DNA of 42,208 nt from the NCBI GenBank assembly GCA_013166775.1, contig JABLTJ010000030.1:1-42208 (forward strand). The letters run 5' to 3'. Position 1 is the stretch's first letter, and every line of letters starts with the position of its first letter. Below are positions 1-8,810 of the stretch, piece after piece. The position numbers and the translations under genes were made by a program. Below the pieces are notes generated by a model. That model saw only the letters and a program-made list of their open reading frames with translations, ran no database searches and was not told where the DNA came from. This stretch comes from Promethearchaeati archaeon (lineage in GTDB: Archaea; Asgardarchaeota; Heimdallarchaeia; Heimdallarchaeales; Heimdallarchaeaceae).

Positions 1-4
1 GAGT

Positions 5-1030
5 GTGAATTATCCTCATATACTCAAATATCTTCGTCTGGCTAGTAGAGATGTCGAATCTCCCTCCGCGACCAATCTCTTTATTGTGCATGCAAAATCA
101 GAAAATGCAGAAGGGTGGTTAGGGTTACTTAGCCCAATTGACGATATCAATCTCAAAGAAATGGAAGCACTATTGAGACTTAAAATTGATGATATACGAT
201 CCTTTAGTCACTATCACAAAGATTTGTCTCCAATTGAAACTTTACAAAGAAAGAAGCAAGAAAGACAAATAGTGGAAGAGGAAATTAAAAAAGAAGAAGA
301 AGAAGAATTAAAACCAAAAGGTGTCTTGAGCAGATTTTTTGGAATCTTTAAGAAGAAGAAGAAAAAGAAAGTGAAAGCTCCTTCAAAACCTATTATTAAG
401 GTTCAACCTTTTGATACTTGGACAAGACAAATACTTGACGAGTTAATTATTGCAAGTGTATCTGGTATTGGACTTGGATTAGAAGTATATGATTCATATC
501 GAGAAGATGCTTACGTAATCAGCGGAGTAATTGAATCATTAAAACGAAAAGAACAACCAACATTTATTGCTGAAGAAGATCGGGGAGAAACACGCCCCAC
601 AACATTTTACTCAGAAAAATCTATTAATTTTCCATCAGAGTTTCTAGATCCTATAATCAGTGTTTTAGATATAGCAAAAATCTTTATTCCAGCAAGTACA
701 AAGAAGAGCATAACCTCAATCATACCTGAAGAAGCGTTCTATGAAGTAAAAGCTAATCCCGAGATGTTTAGATTAGTAGAGTTTGTAAGTGAAGAAAAAG
801 TAGTTATTGGAATTTTAGCAGAAATAGAAGAACAAACTGCAATAACTTATGCTAGAGGAGAACCAAAATATCAAAGACGTTCAATACAGAGAAAAGCCAG
901 AGAAATCTTACATGCGAGGAGAGTAAACAATATTATTGATTCTGGAAAAAGGACCCTTTCACGTGAAATTGATTGGGATACTGTTAATGTGAGTTATGAA
1001 GAACGACCATTGTTTTATTTGAAGGAATAA
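5..1030 (+). CDS. Unknown lysine-rich protein, possibly 5'-partial
   Basis: I do not recognise this family. The 341-residue product has a globular N-terminal part (about 1-75), a highly charged segment (about 80-130) rich in K and E with a run of seven lysines, and a second globular part (about 135-341). That second part opens with a helical, glycine-containing stretch (FDTWTRQILDELI, then SGIGLGLEVYD). The two-domain layout with a charged linker could suit a membrane-surface or nucleic-acid protein, but this is only an impression. A GTG at base 5 can start it. The frame is open up to the window edge, so the true start may lie upstream. A T-rich stretch follows the stop. Confidence 0.6.
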   Translation: MNYPHILKYLRLASRDVESPSATNLFIVHAKSENAEGWLGLLSPIDDINLKEMEALLRLKIDDIRSFSHYHKDLSPIETLQRKKQERQIVEEEIKKEEEEELKPKGVLSRFFGIFKKKKKKKVKAPSKPIIKVQPFDTWTRQILDELIIASVSGIGLGLEVYDSYREDAYVISGVIESLKRKEQPTFIAEEDRGETRPTTFYSEKSINFPSEFLDPIISVLDIAKIFIPASTKKSITSIIPEEAFYEVKANPEMFRLVEFVSEEKVVIGILAEIEEQTAITYARGEPKYQRRSIQRKAREILHARRVNNIIDSGKRTLSREIDWDTVNVSYEERPLFYLKE

Positions 1031-1062
1031 AATCAAAGAAATCATCCTAAATAGAACATCTG

Positions 1063-1078
1063 TCTTTTTTTTTCTTTT
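1063..1078 (+). terminator. T-rich putative archaeal terminator
   Basis: A run of nine T and a second run of four T, separated by one C, start about 33 bases after the preceding stop codon. Archaeal RNA polymerase terminates on U-rich tracts without needing a hairpin. Position and composition are the only support. Confidence 0.4.
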
Positions 1079-1090
1079 GCGGATAAAAGT

Positions 1091-1137
1091 ATTATAAACT
1101 ATATAATAAACAAAGAGAAGATTCTTACGAAGAGTCT
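1091..1137 (+). promoter_or_regulatory. TATA element and leader hairpin before the TPR gene
   Basis: A TATA-like element (ATTATAAAC, 1091-1099) sits so that transcription would begin near 1120. The predicted leader then opens with a hairpin: 120-126 of this kilobase (GATTCTT) pairs with 130-136 (AAGAGTC) around a 3-base loop with one G-T wobble. A stem right at the 5' end could stabilise the message or tune translation. The start site itself is inferred. Confidence 0.35.
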
Positions 1138-1162
1138 CAGAAGGGGCTAGGGGACTATATTC

Positions 1163-1960
1163 ATGAACGAACTAGAATCTAATGCTAAATTTTTCTTTAT
1201 TAAAGGAAAAGAGGATTTTAACAATGGTAAATATCAAGACTGCATTCGTAACTTAATTTATGCCCAAGAAATGTTTACTTCTATGGGAAATAAAGAACAA
1301 TCTGCCGAAAGTCTCTTCATAATTGCAACTGCTTATTCCAATATTAATCAGCTCTCCCAAGCTCGACAAATTTACTCCCAAGCTTTTTCCAGATACAAAG
1401 ATCTTAACAAGCTAGATAGAATCGGTGAGTGTTCGTATAAATTGGGAGAGATTTACAGAACTGAAGGAAACTTCAAAAAAAGCAAGCAGTATTTAGCTGA
1501 AGCTATTGAAGCATTTACTAAAATGAGTAATATTGAAAAACTTGCAGATACTTGGAAAGAACTAGGTGTTGCCTATCAAACTAGTCTTGACGAGGGATCT
1601 GCTAATCCTAATCATTCCATTAACGCTTACAAGACTGCTATTTCTTACTATAAGAAATTGAAAGTTTATAACAAATTAGCTGAAACACAATACGACTTAG
1701 GTCAACTATTGCTATCTCAAAGTAAATTTAATGATGCTTTAAAAGTTCTTTCTGAGGCTCTCAACTATTATACTAAACAGAAGGATGATGATAACATCAT
1801 CACTTTGTTTATCTTGATTGGTAGAGCTTATTTCAACATGGGTAAAAAACCTAAAGCAAGAGATTATATGTATAAAGCTGTCGAATATATGAGACAAGCT
1901 CAATATTCTCCTGAGAGAATTAATGAGATTAAGAAATCCATTTTTGCCATGTTAGGATAA
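1163..1960 (+). CDS. TPR-repeat protein
   Basis: This 265-residue soluble protein is built of tetratricopeptide-like helical pairs. Repeats can be seen at about 10-45, 48-85 (SLFIIATAYSNINQLSQARQ), 88-125 (YKLGEIYRTEGNFKKSKQYL), 128-165, 168-205 (YDLGQLLLSQSKFNDAL) and 210-245 (ILIGRAYFNMGKKPKARDY). The alternating small/aromatic pattern (A/G at position 8, Y/F at 11 and 24) fits the TPR consensus. TPR proteins are scaffolds for protein-protein contacts; the partner cannot be read from the sequence. It ends 3 bases from the stop of a convergent, also TPR-like gene. The ATG follows a purine-rich leader (AGGGGACT). Confidence 0.85.
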   Translation: MNELESNAKFFFIKGKEDFNNGKYQDCIRNLIYAQEMFTSMGNKEQSAESLFIIATAYSNINQLSQARQIYSQAFSRYKDLNKLDRIGECSYKLGEIYRTEGNFKKSKQYLAEAIEAFTKMSNIEKLADTWKELGVAYQTSLDEGSANPNHSINAYKTAISYYKKLKVYNKLAETQYDLGQLLLSQSKFNDALKVLSEALNYYTKQKDDDNIITLFILIGRAYFNMGKKPKARDYMYKAVEYMRQAQYSPERINEIKKSIFAMLG

Positions 1961-1963
1961 ACT

Positions 1964-3562
1964 TCATTTATTTTTGTAAAAGGGAGTATAAGTTATTTCA
2001 ACATCATCGCTTGTAACTAGAAATTCAATTTCTTTAAACTTATGAGGTGCCCTTATTAAATCAAAAAGAAATCTCATGTCAAAATCTTCCAAGTGTTTCT
2101 CCTTTTGCATAGTTTTAGGAACAATGTGCCCTAAAATCTGATATCCTGAAAAAATTTTCTTACCTCTTTTGATATTTTTCTCATCCATTGTAGTTCCAGC
2201 TAAAAGAAGAGATTGTACTTCATCATTCTGTGTTATAGCGTTTATACAGAATATTTCCAAATTATTTATCAGTTCCTTATTGCTTTTCTGAAATGTTAGA
2301 GCAACGATGTTCTTTTGAATTTCATACTTCTCTTTTAGAATATCTAAAAGATTGTTAGCTACATATTTTCGTTTTATAGAAAAAGCTGCATCTGAATCAC
2401 TTACAGCATTTTGAAAAGATATTGTAACTTCTTTTTTATCACTTAAGAGACTCTTCGAACTGGTTTTTATTGCTAGATTCTTTAAGTTCTGCGAGGTTTG
2501 AGGAGAAGAATCTAAATCATAAAGCATTGAGACTCCTATTGAATTTGAAAGGATATAAGCCATACCTTTCTTTATTTTTCTTTGTTCTTCATCTTTTATG
2601 TAGTTTACAAATTCAAGAGCCTTTTCAAAATACATCAAAGCATATTGAAAATTTTTGTAATCACTAATACCTCGTCCCAACGCAGAATAATAGAGAGATT
2701 TTTTGTTTGCATTTAAGCTTTCAATATATTCTAGAATTTTGTTCATAGAATTTTCAACTAAAGTGTCTGATAATTTCAGAAAACTTGCTAAAATCGAGAG
2801 ACGACGTGTTGCTTCATAATCATTTGATAATTGTTTTAAAGCTCGTATAACAACTGAAACACCCCTCAGTATAGTACCTTTATATTTTGATGCAACGACT
2901 AATCCAGGATTTTCTGAAAACACTTGAAGAAAGTAATCAGTTGGCATTAGAAGTCTCTCGTTAGGATAAGGTTTTTCGGAAATTGTTTCGATGACATTCT
3001 TACAATATTCGGCAGCTTTGTTATGTTCTTTTTTGAAAAAATGAAATAGTCCTAAATTAATGTTACAGAACACAATATTCTCGTAGATACTATGTTCTTC
3101 CGATAATTCTTTTGATTTATACAAATATTCTACTGCTTTATCCTTGTTAATAGTTCTATTAATAATAAACAACAGATTAAAAATCCTTATACTCAAACCT
3201 GGATCTTTCAACTTGGAAGCTATAGTTTCAGCTTTAACGACAGCTTTCTCTGCGCCTTCATAATCATTTGATAAAAGAAAAGAATCAGCAAGTCTTAGAT
3301 AAAACTCTGCATGATATTTTACTGGAACTTGAGGTAAAATTGCTTTTATTGAACGCAGAACAATGAGAGCTTCAGTTCGTTCTTCTTTATTAAGTAATTT
3401 TTTGGTTTCTACCAATAAATACTCTACGAAATTATTCTTAGAGAGTTTTTTATCTAATCCTAATTGAGTTAAAATCTCTTCATAGCTTTCTCTCTCATTT
3501 ATTTTACTGGCTAGGATTTGTGGTTTAATTGACTTAAAGTAATTATGAGGAGCTACAGTCAT
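1964..3562 (-). CDS. Large TPR-like helical repeat protein
   Basis: This 532-residue, mostly helical protein has TPR-like pairs through its first two thirds, for example about 75-110 (AEFYLRLADSFLLSNDYEGA), 115-150, 160-200 (CNINLGLFHFFKKEHNKAAE) and 285-320 (YYSALGRGISDYKNFQYALMY). The last 150 residues form a different, unrecognised domain that ends in a beta-rich stretch (IEFLVTSDDVEITYTPF). There is no signal peptide or membrane segment. It converges on the smaller TPR gene with 3 bases between stops, and lies upstream of nothing on its own strand. It was probably duplicated or specialised from the same scaffold class. The function is unknown. Confidence 0.75.
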   Translation of the reverse strand: MTVAPHNYFKSIKPQILASKINERESYEEILTQLGLDKKLSKNNFVEYLLVETKKLLNKEERTEALIVLRSIKAILPQVPVKYHAEFYLRLADSFLLSNDYEGAEKAVVKAETIASKLKDPGLSIRIFNLLFIINRTINKDKAVEYLYKSKELSEEHSIYENIVFCNINLGLFHFFKKEHNKAAEYCKNVIETISEKPYPNERLLMPTDYFLQVFSENPGLVVASKYKGTILRGVSVVIRALKQLSNDYEATRRLSILASFLKLSDTLVENSMNKILEYIESLNANKKSLYYSALGRGISDYKNFQYALMYFEKALEFVNYIKDEEQRKIKKGMAYILSNSIGVSMLYDLDSSPQTSQNLKNLAIKTSSKSLLSDKKEVTISFQNAVSDSDAAFSIKRKYVANNLLDILKEKYEIQKNIVALTFQKSNKELINNLEIFCINAITQNDEVQSLLLAGTTMDEKNIKRGKKIFSGYQILGHIVPKTMQKEKHLEDFDMRFLFDLIRAPHKFKEIEFLVTSDDVEITYTPFYKNK

Positions 3563-3620
3563 TAATGCTGATATAAAATGAGGAAATAAATCTGTTTTGA
3601 TTCATTTCTTTAAAAATAAA

Positions 3621-5141
3621 TTACTCTTTCAACTGTTTCTTTATTTCTTTCTTTAGCTCAGAAATTGAAACAATTTTCTGATCTCCAGTTCTTAAATCCC
3701 TTATTGTCACATTGTTTTCTGCCAAATCTCTTTTCCCTATAATTACCATTAACGGAATATTCCTACTACCTGCATCCTCTAATTGTCTACTTAGATTCCA
3801 GTTCAAGGGATTAAAAAGTACTGAATAGTCGTTTCGGAGTTTATTTGCGATTTCAGAAGTTTCAGCTAGGACGTCTCTTGATATATGAGCTACGTAGATT
3901 TTTGCTGGAGAAGAATATTCCTCAAACCTTCCAAGATGTTTTAGTATTGAGTGCAAGACTGTTTCTCCCATACCAATTCCAGTTGCTGGAATTAGACCTC
4001 CACCAAAGCTTTCAACTAATCTATCATATCTTCCTCCACCGGCTATAGCCCTAACTACATATCCTGTTCTGTCAAAGAATTCATACACGATTCCAGTATA
4101 GTATTCTAATCCTCTCGCTATAGATGTATCATATTCACAATTTTCTATTACATTAAACAGTTCAAGAAAATAAGCTAGTTCTTCTAGATTCTTCAGAGCT
4201 TTCTCTGATTTTTCACCAATATCCAGTTCCTTTAATTTAAGAAGTACATCTTTTGGTTTTCCTCGTATTGTGACGAAAGTATAAAGCTTAGCTGCTTGTT
4301 CTGAGGTTAAACCAATTTCAATAAATGCTGTTTTTAAACCGTCTTCTTCAATAGAATTAAGTTGATCTAGATATTTAAATAGAATTGATTGCTTTTTTAT
4401 TTCTGAATAATCTTCCTTTATTTCAGGATCCTGTTGCCAAATTGTACGTAATTTAAGTGCAAAATCAGTAACTTCTCTTTTCTTTGGATTCTTTCCTGTC
4501 TCAGCTTGGATATCTTTTTTAATTTTCTTTTCAAGTGCAGTTTGAAGGTGTTTTGCTCTAGCATCTACTGCTCTGATGACATCAACATAGTTGGGTGCTT
4601 TAATATATTCAATGAAACCCTGGAGAAGTTCTCTACTGTTAACTACACAAATAAATTCTCCATCTTCTAATCCTGCAGTTTTTATGATATTCACTGAAAG
4701 GGCGATAATCTCTGCGTCTGCAGCAGGGTGATCTATACCAATGATATCTGCATTAAACTGATAATGTTCCTTGACTCTACCCCTTTGTGGTGTTTCATCT
4801 CTGAAAACTCTAGGAATGCTATACCATCTCATTGGTTTAGGATATCTTTGATGTTGATTTACTACGAGCCTAGCTAATGATGGAGTTAGTTCAGGACGCA
4901 GAACTAATTTTCTGTTTTCTCTATCGAAGAGTCTATAAGTTTCATCAACTAATTCCTGACCAGATTTATACTCTATAAGTTTCGCAAATTCAACTGTTGG
5001 ACTTTCATATTCTTCATAACCAAACTTACAGGAAACTGAATGCATTGCATCAAAAATAACTTTATATTCTGCACAATCTTCAGGATAAAAATCTCTGAAA
5101 CCCTTGATTCCTTTTAGTATTTCTTTTAGCTCTGAATCCAT
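3621..5141 (-). CDS. hisS: Histidine-tRNA ligase (HisRS)
   Basis: This class II aminoacyl-tRNA synthetase charges tRNA-His with histidine. Motif 2 spans about 105-135 (VFRDETPQRGRVKEHYQFN). The HisA signature is at 342-350 (ARGLEYYTG), the glycine-rich GGGRYD at 368-373, and the C-terminal anticodon-binding domain covers about 410-506 with the typical PLMVIIGKRDL strand. At 506 residues it is nearer eukaryotic than short bacterial HisRS, because of an extra helical insertion of some 60 residues at about 190-250. In motif 3 (GIGMGETVL, 388-396) the usual arginine of the G-x-E-R pattern is a threonine. The remaining catalytic arginine in HisA is present, so activity is likely. Confidence 0.96.
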   Translation of the reverse strand: MDSELKEILKGIKGFRDFYPEDCAEYKVIFDAMHSVSCKFGYEEYESPTVEFAKLIEYKSGQELVDETYRLFDRENRKLVLRPELTPSLARLVVNQHQRYPKPMRWYSIPRVFRDETPQRGRVKEHYQFNADIIGIDHPAADAEIIALSVNIIKTAGLEDGEFICVVNSRELLQGFIEYIKAPNYVDVIRAVDARAKHLQTALEKKIKKDIQAETGKNPKKREVTDFALKLRTIWQQDPEIKEDYSEIKKQSILFKYLDQLNSIEEDGLKTAFIEIGLTSEQAAKLYTFVTIRGKPKDVLLKLKELDIGEKSEKALKNLEELAYFLELFNVIENCEYDTSIARGLEYYTGIVYEFFDRTGYVVRAIAGGGRYDRLVESFGGGLIPATGIGMGETVLHSILKHLGRFEEYSSPAKIYVAHISRDVLAETSEIANKLRNDYSVLFNPLNWNLSRQLEDAGSRNIPLMVIIGKRDLAENNVTIRDLRTGDQKIVSISELKKEIKKQLKE

Positions 5142-5220
5142 TATTAGATCAAGTTAAGGAAAAATGAAAAATATTTAACACTATTGTTCAAGTTTAATTT
5201 TCTTTTAAAACAAAAGAACC

Positions 5221-6207
5221 TTAAAAATAATCATCAACCATAGAAATTTCAAACATTGGTTGCTCCTTTACCGACCAGAAGGATTGCTTGTCAATCATAT
5301 ATTTGATTAGATAACTTGTTAGATCTGACTCTGAAAGATGTTTTCCTTTTTCAGTTCTTAATCCATGAATCTCTTTTACAAATTCAGTAAGTAATTTCAT
5401 AAGAAGGTTGGTTCCTTTGAAATCTTTACTTTCAGTAGTGACTAACCAACAAGATGTTTGACTATCAGCTGCCATAACTATTTGTCGGCTTTTAAACCTC
5501 ATATATTCTAGAATGGATTCGTCTCCATCCGCGAATTTGTATCGAATAACAGGATATAAGCCTTTATCAATTAAAGTGGGTTCTGGACTTCTAATTCTTG
5601 CTTCAACAATTCCTTGTTCTGTCTTGATATATGCTACAAAGTAATCAACAGCGATTCCAACGCTAATTAAATTCTCAATAATAGTATTAGCTAACCAATC
5701 TACTGTTTTCTTGATGTTTTTTCCTGTTATGGGAGAGATAGAGAAACATTCTATTCCACTAATGTTACCAGTAGTTTGGAAAATTTTACTTATGGATTGG
5801 ATGGTTTTACTATCAATTGACCTATCCCATGTGTTTATCAAAACTAAAACAGGGGATTGTTTCTTGATCCATTTTAGTGCGCGTACAAACCAGGTTTTTG
5901 ATTCATCTATTCTTTCTTCATTGGTTGCATCAACAACATAAATCAAAGCATCAGATTTAGAGATATAACTTTCCCATAAAGATTTTCTAAAAGGTTCTTG
6001 TCCCCCCAAATCTGTCAATCCAAGTCTAAGACCATCAATTTTTATGATTTCCTGATTAATTCCAAAAGTTGCGTAAGTTTCATGAATCTCTTCATGGAGA
6101 AGCTTATTAATAATTAGAGTCTTCCCTACCCCATCTAATCCTGCAACAGAGACAGTTAAATCTCTAGAGGACAGAGTCCAATCATTTCCATAGTTTGGCT
6201 CCAACAA
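5221..6207 (-). CDS. Arf-like small GTPase with extra C-terminal domain
   Basis: Residues 17-175 form a Ras-superfamily G domain closest in look to the Arf/Sar group. G1 is GLDGVGKT (23-30), the switch I threonine is in ATFG (T47), G3 is DLGGQE (66-71), G4 is NTWD (125-128, in place of NKxD), and a G5-like SISP follows near 157. The DLGGQ form and the GLDG opening are Arf-like. There is no N-terminal glycine for lipidation. Residues 180-328 are an added alpha/beta domain (FVAYIKTEQG, QIVMAADSQTSCWLVTT) resembling a longin/roadblock-type platform; that resemblance is my inference. The start is a TTG (two in a row), because an in-frame TGA lies three codons upstream. It is transcribed away from the chaperonin. 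Confidence 0.85.
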   Translation of the reverse strand: MLEPNYGNDWTLSSRDLTVSVAGLDGVGKTLIINKLLHEEIHETYATFGINQEIIKIDGLRLGLTDLGGQEPFRKSLWESYISKSDALIYVVDATNEERIDESKTWFVRALKWIKKQSPVLVLINTWDRSIDSKTIQSISKIFQTTGNISGIECFSISPITGKNIKKTVDWLANTIIENLISVGIAVDYFVAYIKTEQGIVEARIRSPEPTLIDKGLYPVIRYKFADGDESILEYMRFKSRQIVMAADSQTSCWLVTTESKDFKGTNLLMKLLTEFVKEIHGLRTEKGKHLSESDLTSYLIKYMIDKQSFWSVKEQPMFEISMVDDYF

Positions 6208-6394
6208 ATTGTTTCACTTTTTCTGATTCATATCAATATGTAAAGAATCGCCAGAATAACCCCAGTACATTTTAGGTTTACACTTTTAAAAACATTCTGA
6301 ATCAGATATCCGCAATAAAAGAAGACTCAAAATTATTAAAGATTTCTCAGGGTGTTTAAGATTAGAAAAATAAACTGTAAATTTTTTTGCTAAT

Positions 6395-6410
6395 CGGAAA
6401 ATATATATAA
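6395..6410 (+). promoter_or_regulatory. BRE/TATA promoter of the chaperonin
   Basis: CGGAAA followed directly by ATATATATAA is a near-ideal archaeal BRE plus TATA box. Transcription should begin about 25 bases downstream (near 6432), leaving a 35-40 base leader before the ATG at 6471. A strong promoter fits an abundant chaperonin. Confidence 0.75.
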
Positions 6411-6470
6411 CAGAGAATAACACCCTAAAACGAAATTAAGTTACTCAAGAAGATATTTGAGGTAGTTAAA

Positions 6471-8093
6471 ATGTATGGTCAACCTGTTTATATATTAAAG
6501 GAAGGAACCGAAAGAACTCGAGGTAAAGATGCCCAGAGGAATAATATCACAGCCGCAAGAGCTGTTTCTGAAGCAATTCGTTCTGCTTTAGGTCCAAAAG
6601 GAATGGACAAAATGTTGATTGATAATTTTGGTGACACCACAGTTACTAATGATGGTGCAACAATTTTAAAAGAAATTGAAGTTAGTCATCCAGCTGCTAA
6701 ATTTGTTATTGATCTTGCAAAAACTCAAGATCAAGAAACAGGTGATGGAACTACAACTGTTGTAGTTATTGCAGGAGAATTACTAAAGCAAGCAGAAGAT
6801 TTATTGGATTTGGATATTCATCCTAGCTCTATTATTGAAGGGTATAAGTTAGCTCGTTTTAAAGCGGAAGAAATTTTGAATGAAATGTCAAAAGAAGTTG
6901 CATTTGACGATGTAGAAACACTCAAATTTGTTTCACAAACATCCATGTCTTCTAAAATAATCAGTGGTGAAAAAGAGGCTATGTCGGAAATAGTTGTCGA
7001 AGCTGTTAAAGCTGTAGCAGAAGAAAAGAAAGGAGAAATGTTCGCTGATATTGATAACATTCAAATTCAAAAGAAGAAGGGTGGAAGTTTAGTAGATACA
7101 CAATTAATTGATGGAATAATTTTGGATAAAGAATTCGTTCATACTGATATGCCAAAAAAAATTGAAAATGCTAAACTCTTACTCATAGACAAAGGACTTG
7201 AGCTGAGTAAAACAGAAATAGACGCAAAAATCAATATTACAAGTCCTGATCAAATTCAAGCATTCTTGGATAATGAACATGAAATGTTAAAAGAAATGGC
7301 AGATAAGATAGTCGAATCTGGTGCCAATGTTGTTCTTTGCCAAAAAGGAATTGATGATATAGTACAACACTATCTAGCTAAGAAAGGAATTTCAGCTGTT
7401 CGTAGAATAAAGAAAAGCGATATGGAAAAACTCGCTAAAGCTACTGGAGCTAAAATCACTACAAGCTTAGAAGACCTTGGTAAGTTTTTAGGAAAAGCAC
7501 AAATTGCTGAAGAGAAATCTATTGGTGATGATAATATGATTTTCATTACTGGATGCACAAATCCTAAAGCAGTCTCTATTATCATTCGTGGCGGAACAGA
7601 GATGATTGTTAATGAAGCAGAGAGAGCGATACACGATGCTTTGTGTGTTGTTCGTCAAGTAATCCATGACAAGAAGGTTGTTCCAGGTGGTGGTGCTCCA
7701 GAAATTCGCATAAGCCAAAAACTTAACGAATTTGCCATGGGTCACACAAGTAAAGTCCAACTAGCAATTGAGAAGTTCGCAAAAGCTATGGAAATAATAC
7801 CCAGAACTCTAGCAGAGAATGCGGGATTAGATCCAATCGATGTCCTTTCCGAACTTCATGTTCAACATGCAAAGAATGGTCATGTTTATGGTGTTAATCC
7901 TTTTGCTGCAAAAGTTGATGATATGGCAAAACTCAATGTTTGGGAACCTATTTCAGTAAAGAATCAAGCAATAAGTAGTGCTGCTGAAGCTGCTGAAATG
8001 ATCCTAAGAATAGATGATGTTATCGCTGCTAAAGAGCTATCTGGTGGTGGAATGCCCCCTGGTGGTCCAGGCGGAATGGACGAGGATTATTAA
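6471..8093 (+). CDS. thsA: Thermosome / group II chaperonin subunit
   Basis: This 540-residue ATP-dependent protein-folding ring subunit is an archaeal relative of eukaryotic CCT. The N-terminal equatorial domain holds GPKGMDKML (about 42-50), NDGATIL and the ATP-site GDGTTTVVV (about 91-99). The apical domain occupies the middle. The C-terminal equatorial part has VVPGGGAPEIRI. The tail ends in a Gly/Pro/Met-rich stretch (GGGMPPGGPGGMDEDY) that projects into the cavity in this family. Length and all key motifs are normal. It is monocistronic, with its own strong BRE/TATA promoter and T-rich sequence after the stop. Which paralogue it is cannot be told from this window. Confidence 0.97.
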   Translation: MYGQPVYILKEGTERTRGKDAQRNNITAARAVSEAIRSALGPKGMDKMLIDNFGDTTVTNDGATILKEIEVSHPAAKFVIDLAKTQDQETGDGTTTVVVIAGELLKQAEDLLDLDIHPSSIIEGYKLARFKAEEILNEMSKEVAFDDVETLKFVSQTSMSSKIISGEKEAMSEIVVEAVKAVAEEKKGEMFADIDNIQIQKKKGGSLVDTQLIDGIILDKEFVHTDMPKKIENAKLLLIDKGLELSKTEIDAKINITSPDQIQAFLDNEHEMLKEMADKIVESGANVVLCQKGIDDIVQHYLAKKGISAVRRIKKSDMEKLAKATGAKITTSLEDLGKFLGKAQIAEEKSIGDDNMIFITGCTNPKAVSIIIRGGTEMIVNEAERAIHDALCVVRQVIHDKKVVPGGGAPEIRISQKLNEFAMGHTSKVQLAIEKFAKAMEIIPRTLAENAGLDPIDVLSELHVQHAKNGHVYGVNPFAAKVDDMAKLNVWEPISVKNQAISSAAEAAEMILRIDDVIAAKELSGGGMPPGGPGGMDEDY

Positions 8094-8100
8094 TTCCATA

Positions 8101-8138
8101 TCTTTTTTCTCTTTTATTCTTCATTTTTTTGCTTTTTC
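8101..8138 (+). terminator. T-rich region after the chaperonin gene
   Basis: Several T runs (6, 4, 7 and 5 T) follow within 45 bases of the chaperonin stop. This is typical of archaeal U-tract termination. No strong hairpin precedes them. Confidence 0.45.
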
Positions 8139-8188
8139 AAGGAAATCATTATTAATTATTTGACATAATAAAACAATTGAATAGAGAA

Positions 8189-8532
8189 ATGGAAGAGCAT
8201 GAAATAATAACTGATATAGAAAAGTTAACACCAGAATGGTTAACGAATATCTTCAAGAGTAATGGTTACCTCAACAAAGAAGAATTACAGCAATTACTAG
8301 TAGAAATACACTTGATGCATTTTCTTCTAATATAAATGCTTTGGAGTTAACTTTTTCAGAAGACGATCAGATGAAATCTGAATCCTTAAAAGCGATTATA
8401 AAAGCAGCTTCACCCAAAACCAAACATAGTCAATTTTTTAGTAAAAAAAAGTGGAATTTTATTATCTCGTTGCTGGACAGTTGAGTGGAAAATTAATTCC
8501 GAAATGCTATGATGCAAAATATTCTGATATCC
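8189..8532 (+). pseudogene. Decayed N-terminal part of an aminoglycoside/ecdysteroid-kinase-like phosphotransferase
   Basis: Three reading frames in succession give one continuous protein-like text. 8189-8335 reads MEEHEIITDIEKLTPEWLTN and on to GYLNKEE. 8305-8484 reads NTLDAFSSNINALELTFSED. 8451-8532 reads VEFYYLVAGQLSGKLIPKCY and then DAKYSDI. This order (TPEWLT near the start, a strand ending before a K-rich helix, then VEFY..VA..IPKCYDA) matches my memory of the N-lobe of APH-fold kinases annotated as aminoglycoside phosphotransferase or ecdysteroid-kinase-like. At least two frameshifts, and the whole C-lobe with the catalytic HGD..NN region is missing. It stops where an antisense methyltransferase relic begins. 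The family assignment is moderately sure; that the stretch is a broken gene is surer. Confidence 0.65.
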
Positions 8533-8786
8533 TTGCTTTTCAGCTTTGTTTTTCAACGCTTTGATTACCCTTTCATCAGAATCTACAGAGTAGACTTTTC
8601 CTTCAAATCCAAGGTTTTAGTCATATGGAGTGAATAATAGCCCAGACCACAACCAAGGTCAGCAACTATTTGACCTGATTTAATATATGGTTCAACGAAT
8701 TTTTTAGGAGGTTCAAACATCCTTGCGATTTTATGTGAAAACAATGAAAATTGTTTATCTTGTTTCTCTTTCTTAATACTCATCAC
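8521..8786 (-). pseudogene. Frameshifted, truncated class I SAM-dependent methyltransferase
   Basis: The intact first part (GTG 8786 or ATG 8783, down to 8583) encodes 67 residues ending just after motif I (ADLGCGLGYYSLHM). One base is missing around 8603-8613. Restoring it continues the fold with FEGKVYSVDSDERVIKALKN, which contains motif II (VYSVD) and a helix, until about 8521. The rest of the Rossmann domain is absent: the text runs into the phosphotransferase relic of the opposite strand. The usual length would be about 190 residues. The intact 67-residue ORF may be expressed but cannot bind SAM fully. It follows the HEAT-like gene by 24 bases, probably a former operon. Confidence 0.75.
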
Positions 8787-8810
8787 AAAACAACCTGATT
8801 ATCTATAAAT

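Noticed and set aside
7488..7760. 90-codon minus-strand reading inside the chaperonin gene
   Set aside because: It is a mirror of conserved chaperonin codons without start signals.
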